Position numbers and translations under genes: made by a program. The notes under the pieces are model-generated. The model had not been told where the DNA came from and searched no databases. It saw only the letters and a program-made list of their open reading frames with translations. Below are positions 10,574 through 18,683 of a stretch of DNA of 64,000 nucleotides, piece after piece (the stretch's first letter is position 1; each line of letters opens with the position of its first letter). Location: contig JAHBWE010000006.1 in NCBI GenBank assembly GCA_019637155.1, positions 62,001 to 126,000 on the forward strand. Reading direction: 5' to 3'. The DNA comes from Labilithrix sp. Lineage in GTDB: Bacteria > Myxococcota_A > Polyangia > Polyangiales > Polyangiaceae.

Positions 10574-12520
10574 CTACTTCCGGCGGAAGCGGGTGAAGAT
10601 GTCGCGGAGGCGGGGGAGCGAGCTCTCGCGCGGGCCGCGGGTGCGGATGCGTTCGGCGAGGGCGCGGTTGGCTTCGTCGGTCGCGTCGAGCGCGAGGGCG
10701 CGGTCGATCGCGGTCGCGGCTTCGTCGCGCTTGCCGGCGGCGAGGAGCGCGGTCGCGAGGACGGCGAGCGTGCGCGCCGACTCGCCCTCGAGCTCGCAGG
10801 CGCGCCGCGCGTGCTCGAGCGCCGCGTCCGCCTCGCCGAGCGCGACGTGCGCGGCGACGATCTCCATGTGCGCCGGCGTGCAGCCCGGCGCGACCTTGAG
10901 CGCCTCGAGGAACGCGTCGCGCGCGGGGCGCCAGCGCTCGCGGCGGCGCTCCGCGATGCCGACCGCGAACCACGCGTGCCACGCGTTGCTCCGCATCGCG
11001 AGGCCGCGCGCGCGGGCCGCGATCGTCTCGAGGTCCTCGCTCGCGGCCGCGTAGGCCGCGCGGAGGACGGCGTCGATCTCGAGCGAGACCTGCGGGTCCT
11101 CGAGCGCGAGGCGACCGCGCTGCGCCTCCGCCGAGAGCGACGTGTTCTCCGCGAGCGCCTCGACCTCGCCGAGCCGCTGCACCGCGCCGGCCTTGTCGCC
11201 GCCGAGCGCGAGCGCGCGGCCGAGCGTGAGCCGCGCCCACGGATCGTTCGGCGCGCGATCGACGAGCACCTTCGCGAGCGTCGCGACGCGGGCCGCGCGC
11301 GCGATGCCGTCGGGCTCGACCGCGAGCGAGACCTGGATCGCGCGGCGCAGCACGTCGGGGTGCGCGCCCGCGACGTGACGGAGCGCGTCGTCGACGAGGC
11401 CGGTCGCGGCGACGACGTCCTTCCGCTCGGTGAGGCTGCCGGCGAGGTTCGTGTACGCGGGCGGATAGAGCGGGCGCTCGTCGAGGACCATGCGCCACGC
11501 GCGCTCGGCCGGCTCGACGTTGCCGCGCTCGGCGAGGACGATGCCGCGCTCCGTGTTCAAGAGCGGATCGTTCGCGCCGTGGAGGAGGCCGTCCTCGATC
11601 GCGGCGAGCGCGCCTTCGAGATCGCCGCGCGAACGGCGCGCCTCGCTGAGGAGCGCGTAGATGCGCGGGCGCCCCGGCGCGATCGCGAGCGCGTCGCGGG
11701 CGTAGCTCTCGGCCTCCTCCGCGTCGCCGAGGCGGAGGCTCAACGCCGCGAGCGCCTCGACGAGGTCGGCGTTCTTCGGCGCGTCTTCGCGCGCGCGGTC
11801 GAGCGCGCGGCGCGCGGCCTGCGCGAGCTTCGTGTCGGTCGGCCCGCCGACCGCGACGTCGAGGGCGAGCGCGGCGAGGCGCGTCGCGGGGAAGCGGCCG
11901 TCGGGCGCGTCGCCGATCGCGCGGCCGAGGTGGACCATCGCCGCGAGCCGATCGTGCGGACCGCCGCGGAGCGGATCGTGGAGCGCGCAACGCTCCGCGC
12001 GGAGCACGCTCTCGAGCGCCTCCCACGAGAGATCGTCGATGTCGCGCACGGTGCCGAGCTCGCCGCCGAGCTGCGCGAACGCCTCTTCGAACGCGGCCGC
12101 GAGCGTCTTGCCCGCGCTCTCGCCGTCGACCGGCGCCTCGACCTTCGCGCGCGTCTTGCCGTCCTTCGTGTCGAACACGAGGAGCTGGATGAGGCCGCGT
12201 CCGTCGATCGGCGGCTCGAACGCGCCGGTGACGACGAAGCTCACGCCCGGCGGCGCGGCGGAGGAGCCGGTGAGGTCCTTCCACGCGTGCGGCGGGACGA
12301 AGGCCTCGACCGGCGCGGTCTCGCTCTTCGTGTCGTCGCGGTCGTCGCCGTCGTCGTCGGTGAGGGAGTCGCGGCGCTTCCGCGCGAGGAGCTGCGCGAG
12401 CGCGACGCTCTCGCCGTCGATCGACGCGAAGCAGTGCACGAGCGCGGCGAGACCCAACCCGAGACCGCGACCGTCGTCGGGGACTCCGAAAGGAATTACG
12501 ACGGCTCTCGGGCTCGCCAT
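10574..12520 (-). CDS. Tetratricopeptide-repeat protein
   Basis: 648 residues. Residues 1-190 form a non-TPR head: MASPRAVVIPFGVPDDGRG, then GLIQLLVFDTKDGK and AAAFEEAFAQLGG. It resembles domains of myxobacterial TPR proteins that assemble a numeric score, but I cannot name it. From about residue 215 there are at least eight TPR units, for example AEEAESYARDALAIAPGRPRIY, LEGALAAIEDGLLHGANDP and ADAALEHARRACELEGES. No signal peptide is seen, so it is likely a cytoplasmic scaffold. It is convergent with yggS, separated by 8 bases. Confidence 0.85.
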   Translation of the reverse strand: MASPRAVVIPFGVPDDGRGLGLGLAALVHCFASIDGESVALAQLLARKRRDSLTDDDGDDRDDTKSETAPVEAFVPPHAWKDLTGSSAAPPGVSFVVTGAFEPPIDGRGLIQLLVFDTKDGKTRAKVEAPVDGESAGKTLAAAFEEAFAQLGGELGTVRDIDDLSWEALESVLRAERCALHDPLRGGPHDRLAAMVHLGRAIGDAPDGRFPATRLAALALDVAVGGPTDTKLAQAARRALDRAREDAPKNADLVEALAALSLRLGDAEEAESYARDALAIAPGRPRIYALLSEARRSRGDLEGALAAIEDGLLHGANDPLLNTERGIVLAERGNVEPAERAWRMVLDERPLYPPAYTNLAGSLTERKDVVAATGLVDDALRHVAGAHPDVLRRAIQVSLAVEPDGIARAARVATLAKVLVDRAPNDPWARLTLGRALALGGDKAGAVQRLGEVEALAENTSLSAEAQRGRLALEDPQVSLEIDAVLRAAYAAASEDLETIAARARGLAMRSNAWHAWFAVGIAERRRERWRPARDAFLEALKVAPGCTPAHMEIVAAHVALGEADAALEHARRACELEGESARTLAVLATALLAAGKRDEAATAIDRALALDATDEANRALAERIRTRGPRESSLPRLRDIFTRFRRK

Positions 12521-12616
12521 GCCCTTTGGTTCTGCCCGCTCTCGCTCGAGATCACAAGCTGGGCGATCGCGTGCGGACGACAGTCATCTGGGAGCAGAGT
12601 GACCAGTCGTCTTAAT

Positions 12617-13522
12617 TCAACGACTTCCTTGACGAGGGTTGAAATTGAGTCTCGCGATCACTTTCGTCGTCTGCCCTGCGTTCTGACCGGTCGCGGGACG
12701 GAACTTCAGACCTTCGAGCACGCGCGCGGCGCACTGGAGGAGCGACTGGTCTCCCGTCCATGGATCGACGTGCGCCTTCGTCACGCGTCCGTCCACCGCG
12801 ACGTCCATCGAGAACGTCCCCGTCGCTTCCACGGCGCGGCCCGCGCGCCGCGCGCTCTCGTCGCAGGCGTGGAGCTTCGCGCGCGCGGAGTCGAGCACGA
12901 CGTACGCGTCGGCGGTGTACGCGTCGTTCGCGGTCGGCACCGTGCGGCGCACGCCGTCGCGCGAGGTGAAGGTCGCCGGGACCGTCACCGTCTCGGAGCC
13001 GGTCGCGGGAGGCGGGAGGCGGAGGCGCCGCGCGACGTCGACCATGCAGGTGAGCGACTCGGGCGCGAGCTCGCACGCGCCGTACGACTCCACCTTCGCG
13101 ACGTTGCCGGCGCCGTCGATGCGCAGGACGATCGCGACGCGGCCGTCCTGCGTCGGGTGGCGAATGAGGCCTTTCCGGTAGCAGCTGCGGAAGTCCTTGT
13201 ACGTCGCCTCGACCGCGATCTCCGTCATCGTGCGGTCCCTCGTCCGCGCCAGGACGTCGGGATCGACGGGGCGCGTGCCCGCGTCGGCCGGGACGGGCGG
13301 GGGGGACCACGGGGGGATGGGCGGGATCCAGTGCTGGCCGAGCTCACCCGGCGGCGGGCAGGTCATGAAGCGATCGACGCCCTCCGCTCGGATCTCGAGC
13401 TCGGGCAGATCGGCAGCGAGCGGTGTCGCGGGCTCCATCGCCTCGTTGGTCGAGGCGCCGGCGCCGCAGCCGATCGCGAGGAGCATGAGGACGCACGAAC
13501 GCAAAGCGCTCCAGAATACCAT
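12617..13522 (-). CDS. AgmX/PglI C-terminal-domain-like lipoprotein
   Basis: 301 residues from ATG at 13522, preceded by GAGGGG. The signal peptide ends in lipobox LAIGC. A Pro-rich spacer (IPPIPPWSPPPVPAD) leads to two tandem units. Each has the pattern of a conserved Cys (FRSCYRKGL; KLHACDESA), a DGRVAIVLRIDGAGNV-like strand and a final LKFRPATG-like strand. This is the TonB-C-like fold of AgmX/PglI C-terminal domains, known from myxobacterial gliding-motility and envelope proteins. The partner is unknown. The gene is divergent from rarA with 40 bases between start codons. Confidence 0.82.
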   Translation of the reverse strand: MVFWSALRSCVLMLLAIGCGAGASTNEAMEPATPLAADLPELEIRAEGVDRFMTCPPPGELGQHWIPPIPPWSPPPVPADAGTRPVDPDVLARTRDRTMTEIAVEATYKDFRSCYRKGLIRHPTQDGRVAIVLRIDGAGNVAKVESYGACELAPESLTCMVDVARRLRLPPPATGSETVTVPATFTSRDGVRRTVPTANDAYTADAYVVLDSARAKLHACDESARRAGRAVEATGTFSMDVAVDGRVTKAHVDPWTGDQSLLQCAARVLEGLKFRPATGQNAGQTTKVIARLNFNPRQGSR

Positions 13523-13562
13523 CCCCTCGCGGCGCTGCCGCGCATTGGCTACGTTCTCGCGC

Positions 13563-14927
13563 GTGGCACGTCCGCGCACGCCCTCCGCGGTACAATCACC
13601 GACTTTGTTCGCGGCGGCGGCGCGCCGGGAGGCGGCGGCGAGCGGCGCGGTCCCGCTCGCCGAGCGCATGCGGCCCGCGCGGATGGACGACTACGTCGGC
13701 CAGGCGCACGTGGTCGGGGCGGGCAAGCTCCTCGCGAGCGCGATCGAGAAGGACCGCGTCCCGTCGCTCGTCCTCTGGGGGCCGCCCGGGGTCGGGAAGA
13801 CGACGCTCGGCCGCGTGATCGCGGAGCGGACGAGGTCCGTGTTCGTCATGTTCTCGGCCGTGCTCGGCAGCATCGCGGAGCTCCGCGAGATCGTCGCCGC
13901 GGCGAAGGAGCGGCGCGACTTCAAGGGCGAGCGCACGATCGTCTTCGTCGACGAGATCCACCGCTTCAACAAAGCGCAGCAGGACGCGTTCCTCCCCCAC
14001 GTCGAGGCGGGCACGATCACGCTCATCGGCGCGACGACGGAGAACCCCTCCTTCGCGGTGAACGCCGCGCTCCTGTCGCGGTGCAAGGTCTTCCGGTTGG
14101 AGTCGCTGCGCGAGGACGACCTCGTCGCGATCCTGCGGCGCGCGCTCGGCGACGCGGAGAACGGGCTCGGCGCGCAGACGCTCGCGGTCGCGGACGAGAC
14201 GCTCCGCGCGATCGCGCGGCTCGCGCGCGGAGACGCCCGGCGTGCGCTCACCGTCCTCGAGTCGGCGGCGGCCTTCGCGGCCGCGCGTGGAGAGACCGCG
14301 CTGACGGTGGAGACGCTCGCCGCCTCGGAGGAGAAGGCGCCGCTCCTCTACGACAAGGCGGGCGAGGAGCACTACAACGTCGTCAGCGCGTTCATCAAGT
14401 CGATGCGCGGCTCCGATCCCGACGCCGCGGTGTACTGGATGATGCGGATGCTCGACGCCGGCGACGACCCGCTCTTCGTGCTCCGGCGGATGCTCATCTT
14501 CGCGAGCGAGGACGTCGGCAACGCCGATCCGCGCGCGCTCATGGTCGTGACCGCGGCGGACGAGGCGTTCCGGCGGATGGGCATGCCGGAGGGCATGTAC
14601 CCGCTGACGCACGCCGCGATCTACCTCGCGTGCACGCCCAAATCGAACGCGGTGAAGAACGCGTGGCAGCGGGCGCGCGCGTTGATCGAGCAGCACGGCG
14701 CGCTGCCGGTCCCGCGGAAGCTCCGGAACGCGGTGACGAAGCTGATGAAACAAGAGGGCTACGGCGCCGGCTACAAGTACGCGCACGACTACGACGAAGG
14801 CGTCGTCCCCGGCGAGACGTACCTCCCTGACGAGCTCGCGGGAGAGGGCCCGCTCTACGAGCCGACCGAGCACGGCGAGGAAGCGCGCATCCGCGCCCGC
14901 CTCGCCGCGCTCCGCAAGCGCGACTGA
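13563..14927 (+). CDS. rarA: Replication-associated recombination protein A (AAA+ ATPase)
   Basis: 454 residues from GTG at 13563. Walker A GPPGVGKT is at 73-80 and Walker B TIVFVDEIHRFN at about 124-135. Sensor 1 (LIGATTENPSF) and the MgsA C-terminal signature (LYDKAGEEHYNVVSAFIKSMRGSDPDAAVYW) follow. Further family blocks are EDVGNADPRAL and VAIYLACTPKSNA-like AAIYLACTPKSNAV. RarA/MgsA (Mgs1/WRNIP1 family) is a tetrameric ATPase acting at stalled replication forks. An N-terminal SPTLF stretch fits the usual start of the family. Length and motifs are complete. Confidence 0.95.
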   Translation: MARPRTPSAVQSPTLFAAAARREAAASGAVPLAERMRPARMDDYVGQAHVVGAGKLLASAIEKDRVPSLVLWGPPGVGKTTLGRVIAERTRSVFVMFSAVLGSIAELREIVAAAKERRDFKGERTIVFVDEIHRFNKAQQDAFLPHVEAGTITLIGATTENPSFAVNAALLSRCKVFRLESLREDDLVAILRRALGDAENGLGAQTLAVADETLRAIARLARGDARRALTVLESAAAFAAARGETALTVETLAASEEKAPLLYDKAGEEHYNVVSAFIKSMRGSDPDAAVYWMMRMLDAGDDPLFVLRRMLIFASEDVGNADPRALMVVTAADEAFRRMGMPEGMYPLTHAAIYLACTPKSNAVKNAWQRARALIEQHGALPVPRKLRNAVTKLMKQEGYGAGYKYAHDYDEGVVPGETYLPDELAGEGPLYEPTEHGEEARIRARLAALRKRD

Positions 14928-15060
14928 GGCTCCGCGCCGGCGTTGGGTCAACCTGTCACGGCGGGGCAACCGTGAGACACGCTTGGCGCACCGCGCGCGC
15001 GGTTCCGGGACGCTACGGCGCGCTCATGGTGGCGTGGGCGTTGCTCCGTAACTCAGCATC

Positions 15061-15405
15061 ATGCCTCGAAGGGAAGCGCCCGACAGCCTGTCTCTCGCCG
15101 TGGGTGAGCGGATCAGGAAACTTCGGCTCGAAGAAGGAATGACGATCGAGCAGCTCGCGGCGGAGAGCAACACGGGCTCCAAGGGCCACCTCTCCAACAT
15201 CGAGCGTGGCCTCGTTCGCCCGAACATCCACACACTGAAGCAGATCGCCGACGGGCTCGGCGTGAAGGCGCTCGATCTCTTGACCTTCCCGAAGCGGAGC
15301 GTGCGTGAACGGCTCGTCGACATGACGCGACACATCAGCCGGAGCCGCCTCGCGGAAATGGTGCGCGACGCTGCGCGCTGGCTGTCGCACCACGCCGGCT
15401 CGTGA
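15061..15405 (+). CDS. XRE family helix-turn-helix regulator
   Basis: 114 residues. A Cro/C1-type HTH spans about residues 12-68: VGERIRKLRLEEGMTIEQLA, SKGHLSNIERGLVRPNIHTL and IADGLGVKALDLLTF. The C-terminal about 40 residues are a basic helix with no recognised ligand domain. It resembles stand-alone SinR-like regulators. The 133-base region upstream has no clear promoter. A strong inverted repeat downstream at 15445-15478, between this gene and a response regulator, could be its operator or its terminator. Confidence 0.88.
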   Translation: MPRREAPDSLSLAVGERIRKLRLEEGMTIEQLAAESNTGSKGHLSNIERGLVRPNIHTLKQIADGLGVKALDLLTFPKRSVRERLVDMTRHISRSRLAEMVRDAARWLSHHAGS

Positions 15406-15444
15406 ACATCGGGGCACTCTGCCTCGTGCGGCAACGAGGTTCAT

Positions 15445-15478
15445 CCCTTCAGCTTGTTTGTCGTGACAAACAGAAGGG
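15445..15478 (+). promoter_or_regulatory. Nested inverted repeat between XRE and response-regulator genes
   Basis: The inner arms TGTTTGTC and GACAAACA are perfect 8-base complements around a GT centre (15455-15472). The outer arms CCCTTC (15445-15450) and GAAGGG (15473-15478) extend the structure, with a 4-base AGCT bulge on the left side only. No T-run follows, so it is not a classical terminator. The near-symmetric AT-richer core in a GC-rich genome looks like a regulator-binding site. It lies 65 bases before the response-regulator ATG and 40 bases after the XRE stop. Confidence 0.5.
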
Positions 15479-15542
15479 TTACAGTCCATGGGCTTCGTGG
15501 CGGGGATCCTGCAACACTGTCCCAGCGACGCGGTACTCCGCG

Positions 15543-15923
15543 ATGGAACTGGCACGTTTCGTCATCCTCGTCGTCGAAGACGACCCTGATGCTCGAGAGC
15601 TGATGCAAGCTGTTCTCGAGCAGCGTGGCGCCGCCGTCCATACGGCGGACTCGGTCGCGCTCGCGCTCGAGCTCTTCGAGGACGTGAAGCCCGACGTCGT
15701 CATCTCCGACATCGCGATGCCGGAGGAGGACGGCTTCGGGTTGCTGAAGCGCATCCGCGCGCTGCCGGCTTCGCTCGGCGGGGCGAAGCCCGTCATCGCG
15801 CTCTCGGCCTACGTCGCGAAGTCCGATCGCGACCGCGCGCTCGCGGCGGGGTTCGCGCGCTACCTCTACAAGCCCGTCGACTTCGAGGAGCTCGTCAACG
15901 CGATCACCTCGAGCGTGGTCTGA
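15543..15923 (+). CDS. Single-domain response regulator
   Basis: 126 residues from ATG at 15543, consisting of one receiver domain. The acidic pocket is Glu12-Asp13-Asp14 (VVEDDPDA), the phospho-acceptor is Asp56 (VVISDIAMPEEDG), the switch Ser is Ser88 (ALSAY) and the conserved Lys is Lys110 (YLYKPVD). There is no output domain, so it works like CheY or Spo0F, through a partner or a hybrid kinase. No cognate kinase is adjacent. It overlaps the convergent gene at 15904 by 20 bases. An upstream in-frame extension has no domain content and was not used. Confidence 0.92.
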   Translation: MELARFVILVVEDDPDARELMQAVLEQRGAAVHTADSVALALELFEDVKPDVVISDIAMPEEDGFGLLKRIRALPASLGGAKPVIALSAYVAKSDRDRALAAGFARYLYKPVDFEELVNAITSSVV

Positions 15924-16515
15924 GGCTGGGGCGCTCGATCAGCGCCGCCGACAGGCCGAAGACGAGCGAGCGGACGTCGTCCGACCCGAGCACGAAAGGG
16001 TGATACTCGGTCGCCGCGAAGGCGTGCACGGCGACGGCGCTCGTCTGCACACCGCACGCGACGCCGGCTCGCGGCGCGGCGCCGCCGATCGCGAACCGGG
16101 CGCGCGCGACGCCGGCCGTGAGCCACGAGACGCCGACGAATGCATACGCCTCGAGGACCGAGAGCCTCACCCCGCCGGTCAGCTCCACGTACGGCAGCGT
16201 CAGCAGGAGGCTCTTGTCGTCCGCGCGCAGCATGGCGCCGGACGCGCCACCCGCGCGCCACCAGCGGAGCTGCGGAAACGCGCCGAACACCAACCCGAGC
16301 TGGAGGCCGGTTCGCGAGACGTCGCGTGTGTCGTTGCTCCGCGAAGCCGTCAACCCGGCGCTGACGCGCGTCTCACGCGCATGATGAGCGAAGCGGAGCG
16401 GCGCGGGAGGCTCGCCCTCCGCCGCGCGCGCGACGCTCGCGGAGCTCGCGAGGCCGAGCGCGAAGACGCAGGCGCTTCGCGTGGGCCATCGTGCAGACGG
16501 GGCGAGGGCGCGCAC
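15904..16515 (-). CDS. Exported protein of unknown function, beta-rich
   Basis: 203 residues from GTG at 16515, with an AAGGAAGGGG ribosome binding site just upstream. The signal peptide is clear (about residues 1-29, ending SVARA before AEGE). The mature protein has alternating short hydrophobic and glycine-rich strands (LQLGLVFGAFPQLRWW, LLLTLPYVELTGGVRLSV, YAFVGVSWLTAGVARARFAIGG, SAVAVHAFAATEY). This resembles a small outer-membrane beta-barrel, but no known family is recognised. It is divergent from the TRL-like gene with 49 bases between starts. Confidence 0.7.
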   Translation of the reverse strand: MRALAPSARWPTRSACVFALGLASSASVARAAEGEPPAPLRFAHHARETRVSAGLTASRSNDTRDVSRTGLQLGLVFGAFPQLRWWRAGGASGAMLRADDKSLLLTLPYVELTGGVRLSVLEAYAFVGVSWLTAGVARARFAIGGAAPRAGVACGVQTSAVAVHAFAATEYHPFVLGSDDVRSLVFGLSAALIERPSLRPRSR

Positions 16516-16564
16516 GGCCCCTTCCTTTAGCAGACGGGGGTCCCTTGCTCGCGACGATAGGAAC

Positions 16565-16891
16565 ATGATACCTGCATTCACCATGCGGGGTCTCATCGTC
16601 GCGCCGTTGTTTGCGCTGTTGGTTGGTTGCGCCATGCCCACCCAGGCGCCGGTGCAAGGGCTCATCTACACCGGTGTCGAGGGACATCAGTCGGCGACGT
16701 CGAATCCCGTCGGCGGAAAGCGCGGCGAGGCCTGCGCGTTCTCCATCCTCGGGATCATCGCGATCGGCGACGCCAGCGCGGCGACGGCCGCGAAGAACGG
16801 CGGCATCACGAAGATCGGCCTCGTCGACAGCGACATGATGGGGATCCTCGGCATCTACGGCAGCCACTGCACGGTCGTCCACGGCGAGTAA
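16565..16891 (+). CDS. TRL-like family lipoprotein
   Basis: 108 residues from ATG at 16565; ATG 16583 is an alternative. The signal peptide ends in lipobox LLVGC. The mature part follows the TRL-like family pattern: GLIYTGVEGHQS, then GKRGEACAFSILGIIAIGDASAATAAKNGGITKIGLVDS and a closing GIYGSHCTVVHG. The family contains short bacterial lipoproteins of unknown role, named for a tRNA-associated locus in other genomes; no tRNA is nearby here. A second, divergent member follows 9 bases downstream, so the two probably form an operon. Confidence 0.82.
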   Translation: MIPAFTMRGLIVAPLFALLVGCAMPTQAPVQGLIYTGVEGHQSATSNPVGGKRGEACAFSILGIIAIGDASAATAAKNGGITKIGLVDSDMMGILGIYGSHCTVVHGE

Positions 16892-16900
16892 GGGCGCGCG

Positions 16901-17752
16901 ATGAGATCCTCCGATCACGCGCTTCAACGCCGGCTTCTCACGATGGCGAAGATGGCGGCCATCGCGTTCGTCGCGTCCGGATGTGGCCGGCTTTATCCAT
17001 ACCGCGCTCCGCTGAACGGGACGCTCATCAACACGACGAAGTCGAGCCAGTCCGTCACCGAGAACGCGCTCGATGAGCCCGAGACGCGGAGCGCGGAGAG
17101 CTGCGCGGCCGGTTTCGCGTTGTTCTATCCGGTCTCCTTCTCGTTCGGTGACGGGTCGGCGTACAAGGCAGCGCAGCAGACGCGCCTGAAGCGCGTGGCC
17201 GTCGTGGACCGCTCCGAGGTCGGCGTGCTGGGCCACTTCGCCAAGGTGTGCTCCGTCACCGTCGGGAGCGCGGCGGAGACCGCGCCTGCCGCGTCCGCGC
17301 CCGCGTCCGTCACGCCGGCGGCGTCCGCCACGCCGGCGGCATCGGTCACGCCGCTGCCCGCGCCGGCCGCGCCCGTCGCTCCGAGCGCGTCCGCGGCGCC
17401 TATCGCGCCGCGCTCGCGTGGCGGCGGAGAGCATGCGGTCCGGTGCTCGCTCGTCTGCATGCAGGTCACGGACAGCGGAGCGACCAACCTCTCGGCAGCG
17501 GACCAGCGTCAGATCGAAAATGGTCTCATGCCGCTCCTCGACGAGGCGGCGCGGTGTCCCTCGAGCGGCTCCGCGGCGAACCAGCTCCAGCTCACGCTGA
17601 CGTTCGACGGACGCGGGGCGCTCGACGGCGTCGCCGGCACGACTCCCTCGCGCGGGGGGCCGGCGGCCGAGTGTCTGACGTCCCTCAAGACGAAGCTCGT
17701 GATGTCGGGGCCCCCGGGCCGCACGCTGAAGTGCACGCAGTACTGCAACTGA
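16901..17752 (+). CDS. TRL-like lipoprotein with Ala/Pro linker and extra C-terminal domain
   Basis: 283 residues. The hydrophobic start with lipobox FVASGC makes it a likely lipoprotein. Residues about 38-125 repeat the layout of the preceding TRL-like protein: GTLINTTKSSQS, then RSAESCAAGFALFYPVSFSFGDGSAYKAAQ, LKRVAVVDRSEVGVLGHFAKVCSVTVG. A linker of Ala/Pro/Ser/Val (about 126-175) follows. The C-terminal about 100 residues contain four Cys (VRCSLVCMQV, CLTSLKTK, CTQYCN) and a strand pair LQLTLTFDGRGALDGV. The gene looks like a duplicated neighbour that gained a domain. The function is unknown. Confidence 0.75.
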   Translation: MRSSDHALQRRLLTMAKMAAIAFVASGCGRLYPYRAPLNGTLINTTKSSQSVTENALDEPETRSAESCAAGFALFYPVSFSFGDGSAYKAAQQTRLKRVAVVDRSEVGVLGHFAKVCSVTVGSAAETAPAASAPASVTPAASATPAASVTPLPAPAAPVAPSASAAPIAPRSRGGGEHAVRCSLVCMQVTDSGATNLSAADQRQIENGLMPLLDEAARCPSSGSAANQLQLTLTFDGRGALDGVAGTTPSRGGPAAECLTSLKTKLVMSGPPGRTLKCTQYCN

Positions 17753-17775
17753 GCCGCGCGCTCCGCTCCCGGGCT

Positions 17776-18105
17776 TCACTCGAGCAGGTCGAGCGCCGCC
17801 TCTAGCTCGCCGAGCGCGTGGCTGTCGCCCTTCTTCTTCGCCTCTTCGATCCCGGCCTCGAGCCACGATCGCGCCTCGTCCGCGCGCGCGATGCCCTCCA
17901 GCATCTGCCCGCACATCAGGTACATCGCGACGTAGTCGGGCTTCATCGCGCGGAGCTGGGTGAACGTCTGGAGCGCCTCGTCCCAGCGTTCGAGCTTGCG
18001 GTACTCCATCGCGAGGCCGTACCAGGCGAGCGGATCGGTCGACCCCTCGGCGGTGGTCTTCTCGAGGAAGGCGAGGCGTTTGCTCGCGTTGTTCGCAGCG
18101 ATCAT
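17776..18105 (-). CDS. Small tetratricopeptide-repeat protein
   Basis: 109 residues made almost wholly of three TPR helices pairs: [51 protein letters not shown] and [13 protein letters not shown]. There is no signal peptide. The short size and the absence of other domains suggest an adaptor. The gene is divergent from hpt, with a 50-base spacer carrying both ribosome binding sites. Confidence 0.85.
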   Translation of the reverse strand: MIAANNASKRLAFLEKTTAEGSTDPLAWYGLAMEYRKLERWDEALQTFTQLRAMKPDYVAMYLMCGQMLEGIARADEARSWLEAGIEEAKKKGDSHALGELEAALDLLE

Positions 18106-18155
18106 GGCGTCTGCCTCTTTACTTCCGCGCGCACCTGTCCGAAAGGGGCAGCAGC

Positions 18156-18683
18156 ATGAGCGAACGTATCGTCACGATGCTGTCCGACCAGGAGATCGCC
18201 GCGCGGGTGAAGGAGCTCGGCGCGACGATCACGAAGGACTACAAGGACCGGAGCCTCGTCCTCGTGGTCGTCCTGAAGGGCAGCTTCCTCTTCGCCGCCG
18301 ACCTCTGCCGCGCGATCGACATGCACAACGTGCGGATCGATTTCCTCGGCGTCCGGTCCTACGGCGAGGGCACGGAGTCGAGCGGCGTCGTGCAGATCAC
18401 GCAGGACCTCTCGAAGCCGATCGCGGACGAGGACGTCCTCATCGTCGAGGACATCGTCGACACGGGCCTCACGATCGCGCACCTGATGGACCTGTTCCGC
18501 ACGCGCCAGCCGCGGAGCGTGAAGGTCTGCGCGCTCCTCCACAAGCCCGCGCGCGCGCGGGTGCAGGTCCAGATCGACTACCTGGGCTTCACGATCGAAG
18601 ACAAGTTCGTCGTCGGCTACGGGCTCGACTTCGCGGAGCGCTATCGCAACCTCCCGTTCATCGGCGTCGTCGAGCGGAACTGA
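18156..18683 (+). CDS. hpt: Hypoxanthine phosphoribosyltransferase
   Basis: 175 residues. The PRPP-binding motif is [14 protein letters not shown] (residues about 93-106). Upstream are the family blocks [21 protein letters not shown] and [18 protein letters not shown]; downstream come [11 protein letters not shown] and [22 protein letters not shown]. This enzyme makes IMP (and GMP) from hypoxanthine (guanine) and PRPP in purine salvage. The length is typical. The 3' end overlaps the convergent comEC gene by 43 bases. Confidence 0.96.
   Translation: MSERIVTMLSDQEIAARVKELGATITKDYKDRSLVLVVVLKGSFLFAADLCRAIDMHNVRIDFLGVRSYGEGTESSGVVQITQDLSKPIADEDVLIVEDIVDTGLTIAHLMDLFRTRQPRSVKVCALLHKPARARVQVQIDYLGFTIEDKFVVGYGLDFAERYRNLPFIGVVERN

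Noticed and set aside
13564..13582. TGGCACG motif like a sigma-54 -24 element before rarA
   Set aside because: The -12 TTGC element is missing at the right spacing, and the motif overlaps the start codon.
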